The position numbers and the translations under genes were made by a program. A stretch of 33,606 nucleotides of DNA from Pseudomonadota bacterium (lineage in GTDB: Bacteria > Pseudomonadota > Gammaproteobacteria > Steroidobacterales > Steroidobacteraceae): positions 1-33,606 of the forward strand of contig JAJZLX010000349.1 of assembly GCA_021850555.1 (NCBI GenBank), given 5' to 3'. The notes beneath the pieces are model-generated. The model saw only the letters and a list, made by a program, of their open reading frames with translations, searched no databases and was not told the DNA's origin. This document shows, in pieces, positions 32,906 through 33,606 of this stretch (positions are counted from its first letter, which is position 1; every line of letters starts with the position of its first letter).

Positions 32906-33307
32906 GCCTCATCGGCGCGCCCGGCAGTCGCGCGCGGTAGAGGTCCGGACATCCTGTCCCGAAGACAGGCGGGCGGTCTTGAGCCGTCGCAACGCACCGA
33001 AGCGGGGTGCCCTGTTGGTGGACCGCAGCACGGCAATAGCCAAGGATGGCAGTGCCGGAACCGGGCCGGGCGCAGAGGGCGGTCTCTTTGCCATGCGAAG
33101 CCCGCCATTCTCAATCTGGTCAATTTGACTAGATTGGCAAGCAGGAAGATAACCGACCGGCCGTGTGCAGGCGCGATTGCTAGGTCTTGCAGTGCGTTGC
33201 CGAAAGACACAGGCCTGACAGCGCTCGCCTTTGGTCCGGACGCACTATGCAGCCTCTCAAGAGCTCGGACCGGGAAGGTGCGAGCGAATTGCCGGCTGTG
33301 CGGCGCG
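32906..33307. other. Gene-free convergent intergenic region
   Basis: About 400 bp between the converging DUF1348 and permease genes. Besides the 25-bp palindrome (33112-33136) it has a small hairpin, CCTGTC (32953-32958) and GACAGG (32964-32969) with a 5-base loop, 48 bp past the DUF1348 stop; no T-run follows. No credible coding frame was found. Confidence 0.4.
33112..33136. repeat. 25-bp near-perfect palindrome
   Basis: Arms CAATCTGGTCAA (33112-33123) and TTGACTAGATTG (33125-33136) are reverse complements at 11 of 12 positions around a single central base. It is AT-richer than its surroundings. It sits between convergent genes, where a promoter operator is not expected, and lacks a T-run typical of intrinsic terminators. 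Confidence 0.6.
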
Positions 33308-33606
33308 CTACTCCGCGCTCACGGGTGCTGCGCGTTCCGAGGCGAGATCATTCCCGGGGATTCGCGCGGTCTCCTCGACGTGATTGGCGCCGATTCGCTC
33401 GTAGGTGCGGGGGCGGTAGTGCCGCAGCCATTCGGCCTGCGCCAGTCCGACGGCCCCGACGAACAAGAGGACGTATGGCAAGTGGTTGATGACAGAAGAA
33501 TTCACCCCCGTCAGCAGCGAATAGTTGTTGAACGCGAGATATACGGCCGAGATTATGATCAGACCGCCCAACAGCGGCGCTAGGGTATTGCCCAGCGTTC
33601 GGCTGC
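33308..33606 (-). CDS. Amino-acid permease (APC superfamily), C-terminal part, cut by window edge
   Basis: The reverse strand stays open from the window edge to TAG at 33308-33310, about 98 codons. It shows two closing membrane helices (LLGGLIIISAVYLAF and INHLPYVLLFVGAVGLAQAEWL) and a hydrophilic tail with HYRPRTYERIGA. This is the usual C-terminal end of APC-type amino-acid/polyamine transporters. The start and the other ~10 helices lie beyond 33606. Substrate cannot be told from this part. Confidence 0.65.
   Translation of the reverse strand, partial: SRTLGNTLAPLLGGLIIISAVYLAFNNYSLLTGVNSSVINHLPYVLLFVGAVGLAQAEWLRHYRPRTYERIGANHVEETARIPGNDLASERAAPVSAE

Overview
This is a GC-rich chromosomal window (about 65% G+C by eye) from a Gram-negative bacterium. 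It carries a TonB-dependent receptor ending in Phe, a Tat-exported phosphoesterase, a MacAB/HlyD-like export operon, AroG-type DAHP synthase and IlvD. A gammaproteobacterium of the Xanthomonadales/Nevskiales kind is my best guess, but this is an inference without any rRNA marker. Nearly everything is accessory or core metabolism. I see no phage genes, CRISPR array, tRNA or rRNA, and no intact transposase.

Layout. 1-250: 23-bp tandem repeats resembling an IS21-type element end, abutting the last ~40 codons of an ArgP-like LysR gene. 244-2443: divergent pair of a pyridoxamine-phosphate-oxidase-like flavoprotein and a MocR/PdxR-type PLP regulator. 2521-5161: a tiny membrane protein, a LysR regulator and a YgiD/DODA-type extradiol dioxygenase. 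5612-8747: a CPA-type cation/proton antiporter and a secreted LVIVD-repeat protein. 8872-13148 (minus): a three-gene export operon in the order ATPase, FtsX-type permease, HlyD-type adaptor. 13641-15702: a VOC protein and a Tat-exported phospholipase C/acid phosphatase-type enzyme. 15981-21648 (minus): a TonB-dependent receptor preceded by a GH9 glycoside hydrolase, a plausible glucan-degradation/uptake pair. 21806-22710 (minus): a MarR-YciI operon. 22859-26226: a mixed zone with a nitronate monooxygenase remnant, DUF1345 and DUF1203 genes, an AAA-ATPase tail remnant and a lower-GC alpha/beta hydrolase. 26227-29074: ilvD divergent from a LysR gene. 29362-30526: DAHP synthase behind a promoter-proximal intrinsic terminator that looks like an attenuator. 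30587-32128 (minus): a YtrA-type GntR regulator with a DUF1648 membrane protein. 32444-33606: a DUF1348 protein and the 3' end of an amino-acid permease gene cut by the window edge.

The most interesting signals are regulatory rather than new gene systems. They are the DAHP synthase leader, the perfect 12-bp inverted repeat overlapping the -35 of the GH9 promoter, the palindromes on the MarR and GntR promoters, and the translationally coupled permease whose only family-consistent start is CTG. Several items (the 53-aa protein at 2521, the gene remnants at 122, 22859 and 24674, and the permease open to the window edge) are short or broken and easily missed. I did not find convincing evidence of an entirely new multi-gene system.
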